64,000 nt of DNA from Wolfiporia cocos (taxonomy: Eukaryota; Basidiomycota; Agaricomycetes; Polyporales; Phaeolaceae). Below are positions 30,996 to 41,818 of this stretch, piece after piece. The position numbers were made by a program, and so were the translations under genes. The stretch is from assembly GCA_029448655.1 (NCBI GenBank), contig JACCLO010000048.1:1-64000 (forward strand), given 5' to 3'. The notes beneath the pieces are model-generated. The model searched no databases. It had not been told where the DNA came from and saw only the letters and a list, made by a program, of their open reading frames with translations. Each line of letters begins with the position of its first letter. Positions within the stretch are counted from its first letter, which is position 1.

Positions 30996-33900
30996 TTACC
31001 CCGCTTTAGGTTTCATCGTCCCTGATGAAACTATTCCTCATTGTGTACGTCCCAAGAGCGGTATAACGCGTGATGACGAAGTGTCAAATGCCGTTATGGT
31101 GCTGCTTCAATTTGTCAATTGAACAGGGATAAATGGGAGTTTCAGGACTTGTGGTGGAACCTGAGCGTGGAAGGCGATTTTATTCCTTATAGTGATTTGT
31201 AACGCGTGATAGCGAAGTGCTAAATGCCGTTACTAGCGATTATCAACGCGTGATGACCGAAAGGTCAAATGCCGTTGTTAGGGAGATGTAGTCGTGTTAC
31301 TAGAGTGTGCTGTCATTGTGCATGCGGATCCTAAGAGGAGGGACTCTCCTGTTATCGCTGAAGGTGTTCTAGTGCCTTTTCGCGACCTTGGTCGGATTAT
31401 TGCTTTTGCTTATGACGTTACTCGTAGTAGAAGGCGATATGGAAATGGTCATCATATAGTGCCTTTGAATCTACTTGTAATCTGTATCTCCAATAGCTTG
31501 CCAAGCGTATTAGAGGGTGCATTGTGTCGTTGTACGTATTTCGGATAGCATTGTGCGATATTCCTTAGAGTGAGGGCTTCACTGTTAGCTCTGGAGATTT
31601 TCTAGTGTCTCTTCGAGCCCTTGGGCGGATATGTTGCTTATGCGTAGTACCCATTGAGTGTGACATAGCGGTGCTTTTTCGACGTCTATTGCCTAGCGGT
31701 GAATGGGATTGCAAGTTCCTTCGTTCGCGTGGCGGGTGTCTTAGGCTTTGTGCTTGTACAGGGGTAATCCTACTTTGTACGACTTATGCGGTTTGAACGG
31801 TTATTAAAGGGCGTCGCCTTATGAACGTTTATGAGGCGTCGCCTCCCTAGTATCGCAAGTACTAAGCGTGTGACATTTGTCAATGCCCATTTGTTACAGG
31901 GGTTGTGTCCCCTAGTTAGATTGCTTCTACGTAGCGATCTCTTCGGAGTCGTAAGTTCCGGAATGAAGCTGTGCCTTCGTTGTATGCACTTATTTATTAA
32001 CGAGTAGGCTTCTCGTGTAAAACCCCATAGTATAAGTACTAATCATTGTGCATTATGGTCAATGCTTATGATTGTATTCCCTGATACTGTAGTGTCGTTG
32101 CCGTAGTGAGGCCTTATTGGGTAACCGTGAGAACATACATCCTTGTCAGGAGTTGTCTCGTATAGGTGTATCCCGTAAGGGCTGAAGTCCCATGGTGGCG
32201 ATGACGGTAGTTTCCAATGTGCTTGTATGTCGTTAAAGTCGTTCTTCGATTGAGTATGACATTGTAAGCGTGGGAACTGGGATGATCGTTGGGGAAGGGT
32301 ATATTTCGCTATTGGATAGATAGCTACTATATTCCTATTACAGGGTTGTCGTCCATATACGAATAGGACAGTACGAGCATGAATGAGGGTAATCGGGCCT
32401 CTTAGTGCATGTCGTTTGTTGCTTTAATGACCGTAAGGTTCATTTGTAAGCGTGGGATAGTGGACTTGTTAAGGTCCTAGGTGCGAAATTAGGGTTTCCA
32501 CCCCCTCTTTCACGTTTGATCTCCCGATCAAACCTATCCAGATGGTTTTGGTTTTTAAAGAGGTTAAACCGCCTCTATACCCAGATAAGGGTGGGTGGAT
32601 GTGGGCCGAAGGTATTCTTGACGTATATCCATATACGGCTGTATCCAGTGTAGTCGCTCGCATATGCGACCAGATTTTTATACTAAGGTTTCCAAGCCCT
32701 AGTTTGTCGGAATCGAAGGGTTTTCCAGGCCCATATTCGATGTAGTGACGAGATGTAATCCTTTCTTGACGTAAGGATACAGATCCGGATTTATTTATTA
32801 CGCGTCTCGACGGCGTAGGTTTCCGTAAACCAAGCAATTAAATGATAACCGATTGCCAAATCGGCTTGATTGAATTAATAAGGGGGACTCCCTTGTTATC
32901 TCTGGAAGTTTTCGAGTGCTTCTTCGAGACCTTTTGCGGACGATCGCATTGAGTTGCTAAGGTGTATTTTTCGAATTCGGTTATTCTCCCCACAGAGAAA
33001 AGTTGAATCGAAGTGAAATCAAAAGTGAGGTAGCTAGCCTCGTGACGAATTTTGCGATTGGCGTGCGAAATTGTCGACTTCAATACAGGGGGGGACCGGT
33101 TGGAAACCGGTGTAGATTCGGCGATTGTGCGAGAATGCCGAATGAAGTGTGATTCTAGAAGCCTTGCGGCCTCCGCTACACTTCAAGGGAACGCGTATTA
33201 ATAGCGTGTGTCCCTTGTTTTCCTTTCCTCTAACCCAGATTGCAAGATTCAATGAAGTAATCTTGTTGCGATCTGTTTGTACATGGGTGGCTGGTGGAAA
33301 CAGCGCTGTACCCAATTATTTATAGACGCTTGTCAGACGTCTCTTCCCAATCGGATGGTAATTTCCTTGTCAGGAATTCCATTACCAAAAGGGGTGCCCC
33401 CGTTCTAAGGTTCTTTGTGACATGTGACCAAATGACAGATGCTCAATAACCCGAATCCCCTTTTCAGGAGCGAAGACCGAAGTCAAACGGGCGCCGATAG
33501 ATTAAGAATCTTAATCGACTTGGTACTTAGGCATTCCCATAGTAATAATAGTTATAAGCATATGTTTGCCAAGCGTACGCGATCCTACGTCGAGTAAGGT
33601 ACTAGTATCGTTTTTCGATTGACTTATTGTACCTAAGACGTAAAAGGTTGCTTTATATGTACATAAGCGACCTTAACCAGGCTAGATAACCTGGGAACCA
33701 GCAGGTGACGCAGGATTTCCAGAGGCGAATACAAATGCTATTGGACGGTTTCTAAGCTACTTTACAAAGTAAGTAAGCTACTAGGAGCCGCCACTAAAAC
33801 TACATATTTATCTACTTATTGACTGGGATACCAGGGTACCTGAAAGAGAGCTCATCATCAGCGATCAACGCTGAGTGGTCATGTCTAACACAAGAAGAAC

Positions 33901-34843
33901 GGGGGCATGGTTAGGGGCGCCCTTGTCAGGACGCCGCGCGGAATTTAGCCGACAGGTGTCTTCATCGAAGCGCGCGACTTCCTTCTAGAAAGAGAGTCGG
34001 TGACTGCCAGCGCTTGATAAGCTGGGTCACATGGTTGGGAATAGGATACACAGCCCATTTCCTCGTGGAGATGAGCTGGAAAGTGGTCGCAGTATTACAC
34101 CGCGACCGGTCCGCGCTTTAGTGGTAAGGCTTGCCATCTATAGCCACCTGGGTGTCACATCAGGGCTAAAAAACCATCCGTCGATCTAAGATCGCGCATT
34201 CACGAGCGCTCCACACATCAAGGATGGTGGGCAACGCCGCATGCTTCCGGTGGGGCCCCAACTCGGTTTAACCCAGGCTCGCACACCGAGCTGCCCGTAG
34301 GACTTACGCTATTGGCTACCGCGAGTGACCTCGGCTGGTTTGGCCTTGCGAGCCGCACCACCTCACCACTTGGATTCCCCGAAGGAGATCCCAAGCGGGC
34401 CCCTTACGCCTGGGGGGCGGCTTTGGAAGATTCCCACACCCAACTAAGGGAATACGCCGAAGCGCATATCCCTATGGGGATCCTACTGGTAGTGTTGGGT
34501 CCCTGAACAGGGATTGCCAAGACAGGGGGCTGCGCGCACACAGGCAGACGGTCCCCTTTTCCCAATAGGCGGGTCTCAACCGCTGGCACCAGCAACCTTG
34601 TCAGGAAGCCGGCGCCTCTCCTTAACCCTGGAGTCCGGGTTCGCAGGACGCATGCTGCTGATTAGGCAAGCAGCGCCCCACTGGGTGGCAGCAGGCCGCT
34701 AAGCCCGCCGCCGATGTATCCCAATCCGCAACCACGGAGCATACATCCCCTTTGCAGGAGAGTAGCGGCCCCTGCGCTATCTCAGACACCTGTTGGAGGA
34801 AAAACCCAGGCGCCACCAGTTAAGGAGGCGCAGGGGGGTAGGT
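30996..34843. other. Non-coding interior of the LARD-like element
   Basis: No protein-like frame on either strand. Besides the three structured repeats, TTGTAAGCGTGGGA occurs twice (about 32266 and 32438). The part 33830-34840, next to the primer-binding site, is GC-richer and differs in composition from the rest; it is where a packaging signal would be expected. Confidence 0.5.
31065..31276. repeat. Three short repeats with a covarying fold
   Basis: Copies at 31065-31095, 31201-31231 and 31245-31276 follow AACGCGTGAT-stem-GAAGT or GAAA-stem-AAATGCCGTT. The inner stem is GAC/GTC, AGC/GCT and GACC/GGTC in the three copies, so pairing is kept while bases change. Outer ends AACG/CGTT and CGT/ATG can also pair, with one bulged C. 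They lie in the interior of the non-coding LTR element. Confidence 0.5.
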
Positions 34844-34855
34844 AGTTCTATTCTT
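34844..34855 (-). other. LARD-like element primer-binding site, self-priming type
   Basis: The coding strand reads AAGAATAGAACT, one base inside the 5' LTR. Its 12-nt complement AGTTCTATTCTT lies in the LTR (plus 34980-34991), 33 nt downstream of a TATATAAG box. The layout matches gypsy1 exactly although the sequences differ. Confidence 0.7.
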
Positions 34856-34856
34856 A

Positions 34857-35950
34857 TGACACAGATGGCTCTGTGGGACTCACCAAGCCAGTATCCTGCG
34901 ATGAACTAGGCGACTTAGGTGAGGAAGAGGTTATCAGACGCAGTAGGAGGTAGGAGGTTCTTCTACGGCGTACGCCGAGAAGAATAGAACTGAAGTTAAA
35001 GAGCGCTTGGCTCCTACTTATATACATTGTGTCGGGAGGGCACGTGCTACTAGCTAGCGGTTGCCTTACCGGGTTATGTGGCTTTGCCAAGTGGCGAAGC
35101 TTTATCTTATCTGATGTTTAGTTACTCTATCTAGAATGGCCGTGGAAGGCCCTAATGGCCGACCCAATCGTAATAGAGGGATTATGTCTTATCTGTGATA
35201 CTAACGCGGGCGCAGCCCGGGTATAGGTGAAGCCGGTTGCCGGATACCTTGCGGCATAATGGCGATTGGCCGTGCTTCGTTGGATGACCAAGGCGAGACG
35301 CCGAGGTCGTTATGCCATTGGACGGGTAGTACCGTGGCATGTGTTACAGCCCGGTCCGGATGGTTACCGGGGCATGTATTGGTCTTAGCCGTGAGGCGAG
35401 GACCGGTGTTTGGGCAGCGCCGTGATGGCAGAAGCCCGGGACTTGGAGAACGCCGAGTCCGTGAGATGGCCGAGAAGGCCGAGCCTATAGCGATATTGCC
35501 TTGATGCTAATATAGTGCTATTTGGCCGTGTTGCCATTATTATGCGAAGGCGTGGCGCGCCTGAGGTGCCATTGTGATCAAGGATCTTATGGCGGTGGGA
35601 AGCCGGGAAGGCCGACCCAATAGTACAAGGCCGCGAGGCACTGTTTGTACATGTGGACATTATTATGCGAGCGTGCCGCGCTCGGCCTATCATTATGATC
35701 TACGATCTATGACGTGGCTGGTCTTGCTCTGACGGGCGAGACCTTTATGACGTAGCTGTAACTATGCTATTGGACCGGAAGGTGCCGTAGCGTTATGTAT
35801 GCTGGTCATGTGGTGATAAGCCCAGTTAAGAGCTTGTCGTGGTGGCAATGGGAGTTAACCCGTAGATAACTTGTAGTTAGACGTATAAATCCCAGGTAAA
35901 TTGCTATAATCGTAGGAAAAATGCTGTAAGCCCCAGATAAATCTGTGACA
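34857..35950 (-). repeat. LARD-like element 5' LTR
   Basis: The 1,094-bp partner of 29902-30995. Minus-strand TATATAAG at plus 35017-35024; predicted transcript start at 34991 (AGTTCTATTCTT). Confidence 0.9.
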
Positions 35951-36038
35951 ACCCGGAAAAATTCGAAGTATGGTCGGATCATCTGAACCTAACCTACTTC
36001 AAGACGGCTCAGAAGCTCACCAGGAGACAGGCAAGATG

Positions 36039-36929
36039 TGACACAGATCTAACTGTGGGACTCACCGCCTAATCCACAAGGTGAGGGGAATAAGCAGGCA
36101 AGCAGTCAGAAGGCGCGCAGAAGAGAGGTGAAGTTCTTCTAGGGCGCGCAGCGCCTAGAAGAACAGAACTAACGACTAAAGGCGTTAAGCCCTATCTTAT
36201 ATACATGCTTATACTTGATTACGTAAGTAAGGGAATGGTCCTACCCTAAACGTGTTAGTCATATGCTTGCATAAGGCGATGGTGTCAGTATGGCACCATC
36301 CGTATATCATAATGATGCGATAAGGCATCATGCATAGGTATCTATAGTGACCATGCTAGCCAGTAATGGACTTAGCCAGTAAGATACGAGGGATGGATCA
36401 GAAGATCCGCATACATGGTTACCGGGCCGGAGGCCTGGATCATAATGACGTCATGATTGGAAATGATGATGTCATGGAATGTACTAGACCATGGGTCTAG
36501 AATAGTGATGCCATTATTGTGTAATGATGGCGTGCTATGGATTGGACTGGGCTGTAGGCCTAGGTCCAATGGTGTCATAATTGGTAATGATGACGAAGGG
36601 GTTACATCATAGTGATGTCATAGCCAGGGGCTAGACCATATGATGTCATGATGATATCATTATTTGTAATGATGGTATCATGGGTTAGAATAGACCATAG
36701 GTCTAGTCTTGTGACAGAGTGTCATGTAACATGTCATGCTTGATGACTAGCGTGTAAGCGCCGTGTCATAGATGCTTAGTAGCGCGTAAGCACTCTTGGG
36801 CTTAGGTAATAACTGTTAGGTTACACCGGCATGTCGGCTTGTACTGATAAGTACAGGATAACTCGTAGGTATGCGTAATAATACCGGATAAATGGCAATT
36901 AATTGCGGAAAAATGTCAGATCTGTGACA
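36039..36929 (-). mobile_element. Single LTR inside gypsy2 pol
   Basis: TGACACAGATC...AGATCTGTGACA, 891 bp, target duplication AGATG (36034-36038 and 36930-36934). The minus strand has GTATATAAGATAGGGC and the family start AGTTCTGTTCTTC. It splits codons of RNase H (RRQAR/WALYL). Confidence 0.88.
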
Positions 36930-38489
36930 AGATGGGCATTATATCTGTCAAGATTTAACTTCTCCATGCACCATAAACCAGGAAAAACCATGCTTACTGC
37001 AGACCCTCTGTCCAGGAGACCAGACCATGAAGAGGGGGTGGAACTCGACAATAGGAACAATATTCTGTTGAAACCGGAATTTTTTGTTAACTTTGCGCGA
37101 GAATTAGCCATCCTTGCGTTCGAGCCCCTCCATCAGTTGGTAATCCCAGATGACGAACTCCAACGAGAAATACACAAAGCATTGCTAGACAACGAGGTAA
37201 CCAAGGACTACAAAGGCCTATTGGAGTCAGGACCTCACGAATTCGGCAAGTCTCTCAGAGACTGGAACTACGAGAATGGTCTACTCTTGTACCATAACAA
37301 GATCTACGTTCCCAAGGCACCAGAAGAGCTTAGAAATAAGGTCTTACAATTACACCATGACCACCCTACTGCAGGGCATATGGGGAGATGGAAGACATAC
37401 AAACTCATCTCACGTAATTACTGGTGGCCAGGACTAACCAACTCGGTAAAGAAATACATACAGGAATGCGACACATGCCAGCAAATGAAGAATCGCCCGC
37501 AAAAGCCATATGGACCCCTGATACCTAACGAAGTACCAGAAGCCCCATGGGAGATAATAACCATGGATTTCATTATGTACCTACCCAAGTCGAAGATAGA
37601 CAACAAGGTGTATGACGGAATCATGGTTGTAGTCAATTGCTTGACCAAGCGAGCATGCTTCTTCCCCATCTCCAGCAAATTCGGAACAAAGGATCCCGTA
37701 AGAGTCCTATACAGAAGGTTTTACCCAATACATGGGCTACCTAAACGTATCATTTCCGATCACGGAGTGCAGTTTGCATCCAAACTATTCGGCGAATGGT
37801 GTAAACTGCTAGGGATAGAACATGCCATGACTATGGCATATCACCCACAGGCAGATGGACAGATGGAAAGAATGAATCAGACACTTGAACAATACCTCAG
37901 ATGCTATGTAAACTCGTATTGCAAAGACAATTGGTCTCAATTCCTGCCTACGGCGGAATTTGCATACAACAACGCAGCGTCAGAGACTACCAAGATGTCA
38001 CCATTCTACGTCGAGTTGGGAAGGCACCCAAAGGCTGGGCCAGCAGATTTAGCTATTCAGGCAAAAGCAGACCTTAATGAAATTGCAACCGATCGTTGGA
38101 ACGCTCAGGAGCAAGCCAAAGCCGCAATGCAGTTAGCAGCTGACAGTATGAAGTGGTATTACAATCAATCGATCCAGAAAGTACCCTTCAAGGTTGGAGA
38201 CAAGGTTATGATAGACGTAAGGGATTACCAAACATCCGAAAGAAGTTTGGCCCCCAGGTACATCGGCCCGTTCAAAATAGTCGAACAACTGTCACCCGTG
38301 ACTTTCAGACTACACATGGATGGCCAATACCGAGCCTATCACCCGGTCTTCCATGCGTCAAAGCTAACACCATATACCGCAAGGAAGAAGCTCCAGAACC
38401 AGATAAGTCAGGAGAATACGAAGTGGAGCAAATACTCAACCACAGATTCACACCCTCAGGAAAACTACAATTCCTGGTGCGATGGTTAG
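36930..38489 (+). CDS. pol: gypsy2 pol: end of RNase H, integrase
   Basis: Starts WALYLSRFNFSMHHKPG (RNase H end). The integrase zinc region is HHDHPTAGH...CDTCQQMK. The core has TMDFIMYLP, ISDHGVQFASKLF and ADGQMERMNQ (all three DDE residues kept). The C-terminal domain reads FKVGDKVMIDVRDY and YHPVFHASKLTPY. A frame change between about 38370 and 38395 leaves a false tail ending at 38489; the true frame goes on into the chromodomain. Confidence 0.88.
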   Translation, partial: RWALYLSRFNFSMHHKPGKTMLTADPLSRRPDHEEGVELDNRNNILLKPEFFVNFARELAILAFEPLHQLVIPDDELQREIHKALLDNEVTKDYKGLLESGPHEFGKSLRDWNYENGLLLYHNKIYVPKAPEELRNKVLQLHHDHPTAGHMGRWKTYKLISRNYWWPGLTNSVKKYIQECDTCQQMKNRPQKPYGPLIPNEVPEAPWEIITMDFIMYLPKSKIDNKVYDGIMVVVNCLTKRACFFPISSKFGTKDPVRVLYRRFYPIHGLPKRIISDHGVQFASKLFGEWCKLLGIEHAMTMAYHPQADGQMERMNQTLEQYLRCYVNSYCKDNWSQFLPTAEFAYNNAASETTKMSPFYVELGRHPKAGPADLAIQAKADLNEIATDRWNAQEQAKAAMQLAADSMKWYYNQSIQKVPFKVGDKVMIDVRDYQTSERSLAPRYIGPFKIVEQLSPVTFRLHMDGQYRAYHPVFHASKLTPYTARKKLQNQISQENTKWSKYSTTDSHPQENYNSWCDG

Positions 38490-38608
38490 GGTACTCCATG
38501 GGAGAAGACACATGGGAATATGAAGATGACTTCGTCAACACTAAGGAGTTGGTAGACGAATACAAGGCAGAACATGCCCTTAACGCACATACCGCTCCGC
38601 GAAGATGA
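38395..38608 (+). CDS. gypsy2 chromodomain
   Basis: Reads GEYEVEQILNHRF, LQFLVRWLGYSMGEDTWEYE and VDEYKAEHA. The aromatic-cage-type positions of chromodomains are visible (Y, W, W/Y). It sits in a frame offset by one from the integrase. It ends at a TGA (38606-38608), after which the same frame stays open into the dUTPase, so chromodomain and dUTPase were probably one polyprotein. Confidence 0.8.
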
Positions 38609-38632
38609 CACACCCACAATATTCAAGTATTC

Positions 38633-39340
38633 GAACCAGATGACAACCCAGACTGGAAAGTTGGGGATTGTTATCTATGGCCAGATGATTGGCCACTGCA
38701 GAGAGGTGAATTTACTCCGGAAGAATGCAAGAAAGTACGGAAGTGGTTAGTACGGGACAAATTCGGCAACTCCGTAGAAGAAGGCACTTGCTTCAACGAA
38801 TATCTCGAATTCGCAGTAGTACCCACGGGCACATATCCAGAAAGAGGCACTGAACATGCCACCGGATTTGACATCTACTCAGCCGAAGCTACCAGGATAA
38901 ACCCTCACACCACCATGCTCGTGAAAACAGACCTAAGAATCCTATTCCCTTATGGATTCAGCGGCAAACTGGAGACACATTCTAGCATGGCGAAGAAGGG
39001 CATACAGGTACAAGGCAGAGTCATAGACTGGGATTACTGTGGAGAAGTGATAGTCATGCTCTACAACTTCACCGGATATCCATACATGGTTAACCATAGG
39101 GACAAGATAGCACAATTACTTCTGCAACCTGTCCCTCAACCAGAAATCCACCATAGTACAACCTACATGTACAATCAACAATACTTGAAGGACACAGCTC
39201 GTGGTGACAAAGGCTTTGGTCATACTGGTAGACACTTGGGAGAAGTCAAAATACTCCCTCATGACTATGAGGATTGGGACCGCCTGATGGAGCCCTCAGC
39301 GAGCAAGTGGCAAGATGTCGAACCACCGATCACCGAGTAA
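38633..39340 (+). CDS. gypsy2 dUTPase-like C-terminal domain
   Basis: Reads VFEPDDNPDWKVGDCYLWPD, then dUTPase motifs: HATGFDIYSAEA (1), GKLETHSSM (2, degenerate; usually GRIAPRS), QGRVIDWDYCGEVIV (3, catalytic Asp present), RDKIAQLLL (4) and RGDKGFGHTG (5). It ends PPITE before TAA. The polypurine tract GAAGAGGGGGTAA follows directly. The dUTPase is at the end of pol, while gypsy1 has it before RT. Confidence 0.8.
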   Translation, partial: EPDDNPDWKVGDCYLWPDDWPLQRGEFTPEECKKVRKWLVRDKFGNSVEEGTCFNEYLEFAVVPTGTYPERGTEHATGFDIYSAEATRINPHTTMLVKTDLRILFPYGFSGKLETHSSMAKKGIQVQGRVIDWDYCGEVIVMLYNFTGYPYMVNHRDKIAQLLLQPVPQPEIHHSTTYMYNQQYLKDTARGDKGFGHTGRHLGEVKILPHDYEDWDRLMEPSASKWQDVEPPITE

Positions 39341-39376
39341 CCTTTGCAGGGACCGCAAATCTTGAAGAGGGGGTAA

Positions 39377-40764
39377 TGTCACAAATTTTCCTATATTTTT
39401 CCCTATTTTTCCTAGACTTGTAGTCCAGTTTGTAGCATAGTTAGCGTAGCACGGATACTTGTAGATCACGTGACCCAGTAGAACTAGATGCCGACGGAAC
39501 CTTCTAGCAGGTTCCATCCCATTCCACAGATATCACATGTTAATGCTCATATGTGTGACCGCTGACTCATTACACTTGTAGAGTCACCTGCCATCTGACT
39601 CATTCATAGTCATAGCGCATACGTTATCACTTACGGTCACATGCAACCTGACTCATACCATAGTACCGTAGGTCCTAGTAGTATTAGGGGTCTTGTATTG
39701 CATGTGTCACAGTATTATCTAAACGCCCTATTTTTCCGCTATCCGTAGCCATTTATCCGGTATTTATACGCATAACTACGAGTTATCCAGTACTTATCCC
39801 ATACGGCTATAACCTTACGGTTATTATTGCCCTTACGGCTTCTCAACGTACGCTTATGCGCTACTAAGCTAGAATGACACAGCGCTTACACGCTAGTCAT
39901 GCCCCATGACACGTCCGGCTTGCAACCGTACCACGTCATAACCTACGTCATGGACTAGACCTACGGTCTTGTCCAGACTATGATATCATCATGATGTCAC
40001 CACCATCATATGTCTAGGTCCCGACCTATGTATAGACACATGGCACCATACTGGCATCATACCCTCGTCATCAGTCTAGCCCTCGGGCTTACGACCAATG
40101 GCACTAATGGCTCGGCGCTCCGCCTTAGTCATTCCCCGGGATACAGCCTATGGCAGTTACCCCTCAAGACTCGGCCTTCGGCCTTGTCGTCATACTGGTC
40201 TCAACCGCCCCCATGTGAATGTCTACAGGTAATATGATAGGTTCGCCATTACCGGCTTACCACGGTCTATTTCTAGCACAATCACACATCTATGCCTTAT
40301 GCCGATACCGTACCAGTATCACATGCTAACCCTTCTATTCGTAGATGGATCTTCCTTCCGTTGATGGTTACTCAGCCACAACGCCATACTAGGTACATAC
40401 TGTATAGTAGTACCAAACATGTATATAAGATAGGGACTAAGCGTCCTATACGTCTTAGTTCTATTCTTCTAGGCTATGCGCCTAAGAATCCTCTCACTTA
40501 GCTGCACTAGAATAGTCTACCTTACCTCCCTCCCCACTGGAGGATAAGTGGTGAGTCCCACAGACTGTTCTGTGTCAGCATGTATATATACTGGAACAGT
40601 CTGAGCGTTACAACTCAGTTCTGTTCTCCTCGATATTGAGCTACTGCCTAACAAGCAACCTCATCGCTCATACACTTTTACTTGCTATCTCTTCTTGTGT
40701 GTGTATACCTCTAAGCCGCCCTCAAGAAACACTATTAGTGAGTATTAGGTTTGGGTTTGTGTCA
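39377..40764 (+). repeat. gypsy2 3' LTR with a nested LTR
   Basis: Starts TGTCACAAATTTTCC right after the polypurine tract and ends GGTTTGTGTCA. It is about 510 bp without the nested copy (39705-40577). Promoter: TATATATACTGG right of the nested copy, hairpin CTGAGCGTTACAACTCAG (40601-40618), start TTCTGTTCTCC. The matching 5' LTR is not in the window. Confidence 0.8.
39705..40577 (+). mobile_element. Single LTR nested in the gypsy2 LTR promoter
   Basis: TGTCACAGTATT...CTGTGTCA, 873 bp, target duplication GCATG (39700-39704 and 40578-40582). It entered directly 5' of the resident TATA box. Its own promoter reads GTATATAAGATAGGG, with an inverted repeat CTAAGCGT...ACGTCTTAG. Confidence 0.87.
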
Positions 40765-41209
40765 CCGTGATCCGTGATCGGGATTGGGTTGCCAGCCAAT
40801 AGCAGTAAAGCCTGTTGGCTATACTTAGCTATGGTGCCATAGTTGCATGAGCATGGTGTGCTCATGATGTCATAGGCAGTGTGCCTTGATGATGTAGTGG
40901 TCTAGCTAGACTGGCTAGACTGGGTGACGTAGTGGTGACGTGTCTGTCATGGTGACATATGTCGTGACTTGCTTCTGGTGTTATCCATGTGGATTGATAG
41001 GCCGCGTGGTTGATAGAAGAGCTTGACTAATAGTCTATGACTAGCGTGTCGCATGTGTCGTATCAGCTTAATAGTGTGTAAGTACCTTGTGTAAGTGATA
41101 AGGGTTGGCAATGGGATAAGTCCCTGATAACTGATAGGTAGACGTATAAATCCTAGAATAATTGCTATAAATAGCAGAAAAATGGCCATGTCCTGTAAAT
41201 ACTGTGACA
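40765..41209 (-). repeat. Truncated LTR
   Basis: The right end GTAAATACTGTGACA (to 41209) and the AGCAGAAAAATGGCC stretch match minus-oriented LTR ends here. The left end is cut by gypsy2. Confidence 0.5.
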
Positions 41210-41244
41210 TGGCACAGACTAGTCAGTCTTAATGATGCAGCAAG

Positions 41245-41645
41245 TGTCACAGATTTTGGGTCCCCTTCAGTAATCAAACCAAGGCACTAGTGGTACTGAA
41301 GTCACATGATGGTTTGGCCCTCATCAGGTAGTATAGCGGTATAACATCTAGCATAGCGTGGCACCCTAGAGGCACATGACTTGCTTACATATACAGAGGC
41401 TGTGTAGATAGTGCATGGACCCTTACATTAGGGTAGGCCCTAAGGCCCACCTGCGCTCATCCTCATGTATATATAGTATGTCGTCTGAGGCTTACACCTC
41501 AGACTTGTCAATCTCGTTGTTGGGGGCGTTTCCCCTCTTAGCTGGCATTCTTAGTCTTGCTGGTCTTGTGTGCCCACCTCGCCTCGCTATGGCCCCAAGG
41601 CCCCTTAGCAACTAGGTGTTGTACTCTACCTATTCGGTATTGGGG
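41245..41645 (+). repeat. LTR fragment
   Basis: Starts TGTCACAGATTTTGGG. Promoter block GTATATATAG, hairpin GTCTGAGGCTTACACCTCAGAC is 22 nt at 41483-41504 (8-bp stem GTCTGAGG/CCTCAGAC, loop CTTACA). The right end is lost where a pol fragment begins. Confidence 0.55.
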
Positions 41646-41650
41646 GTATA

Positions 41651-41818
41651 TTAGATGGTAGTGAGCCTATGCCACTTTGTGACAAGCTCCTTGTAATCCT
41701 TAGTGACCTTGTTGTCTAGCAATGCTTTACAAATCTCTCGGAGTATCGGTTCATCCAATTCTGGCACCACATGGGAGGTATCAAGAGCCATTGCCATGAA
41801 CTCTCGCTCGAAAAATTC
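41651..41818 (-). pseudogene. Fragment of a third gypsy pol
   Basis: The minus strand reads EPILREICKALLDNKVTKDY, clearly related to the gypsy2 linker between RNase H and integrase (ELQREIHKALLDNEVTKDY), but diverged. It ends in TAA at 41651-41653 and is cut at 41818 by a repeat. Confidence 0.65.

Larger units (their letters stand above)
29902..35950 (-). mobile_element. 6-kb LTR element without coding capacity (LARD-like)
   Basis: Two LTRs of 1,094 bp (29902-30995 and 34857-35950), identical where I compared them. The target duplication is ACCCG (29897-29901 and 35951-35955). The 3.86-kb interior has no frame above about 90 codons and no gag or pol motif. Orientation comes from the TATA box (minus strand, plus 35017-35024), the polypurine tract just right of 30995 (minus AGCGGGGTAA), and the primer-binding site at 34844-34855. 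It must borrow proteins from another element. Identical LTRs suggest recent movement. Confidence 0.9.

Noticed and set aside
31065..31276. Hammerhead ribozyme in the GTGATGA...GAAA repeats
   Set aside because: The order and bases of the hammerhead core (CTGATGA, GAAA, cleavage NUH) are not met; only a generic fold is supported.
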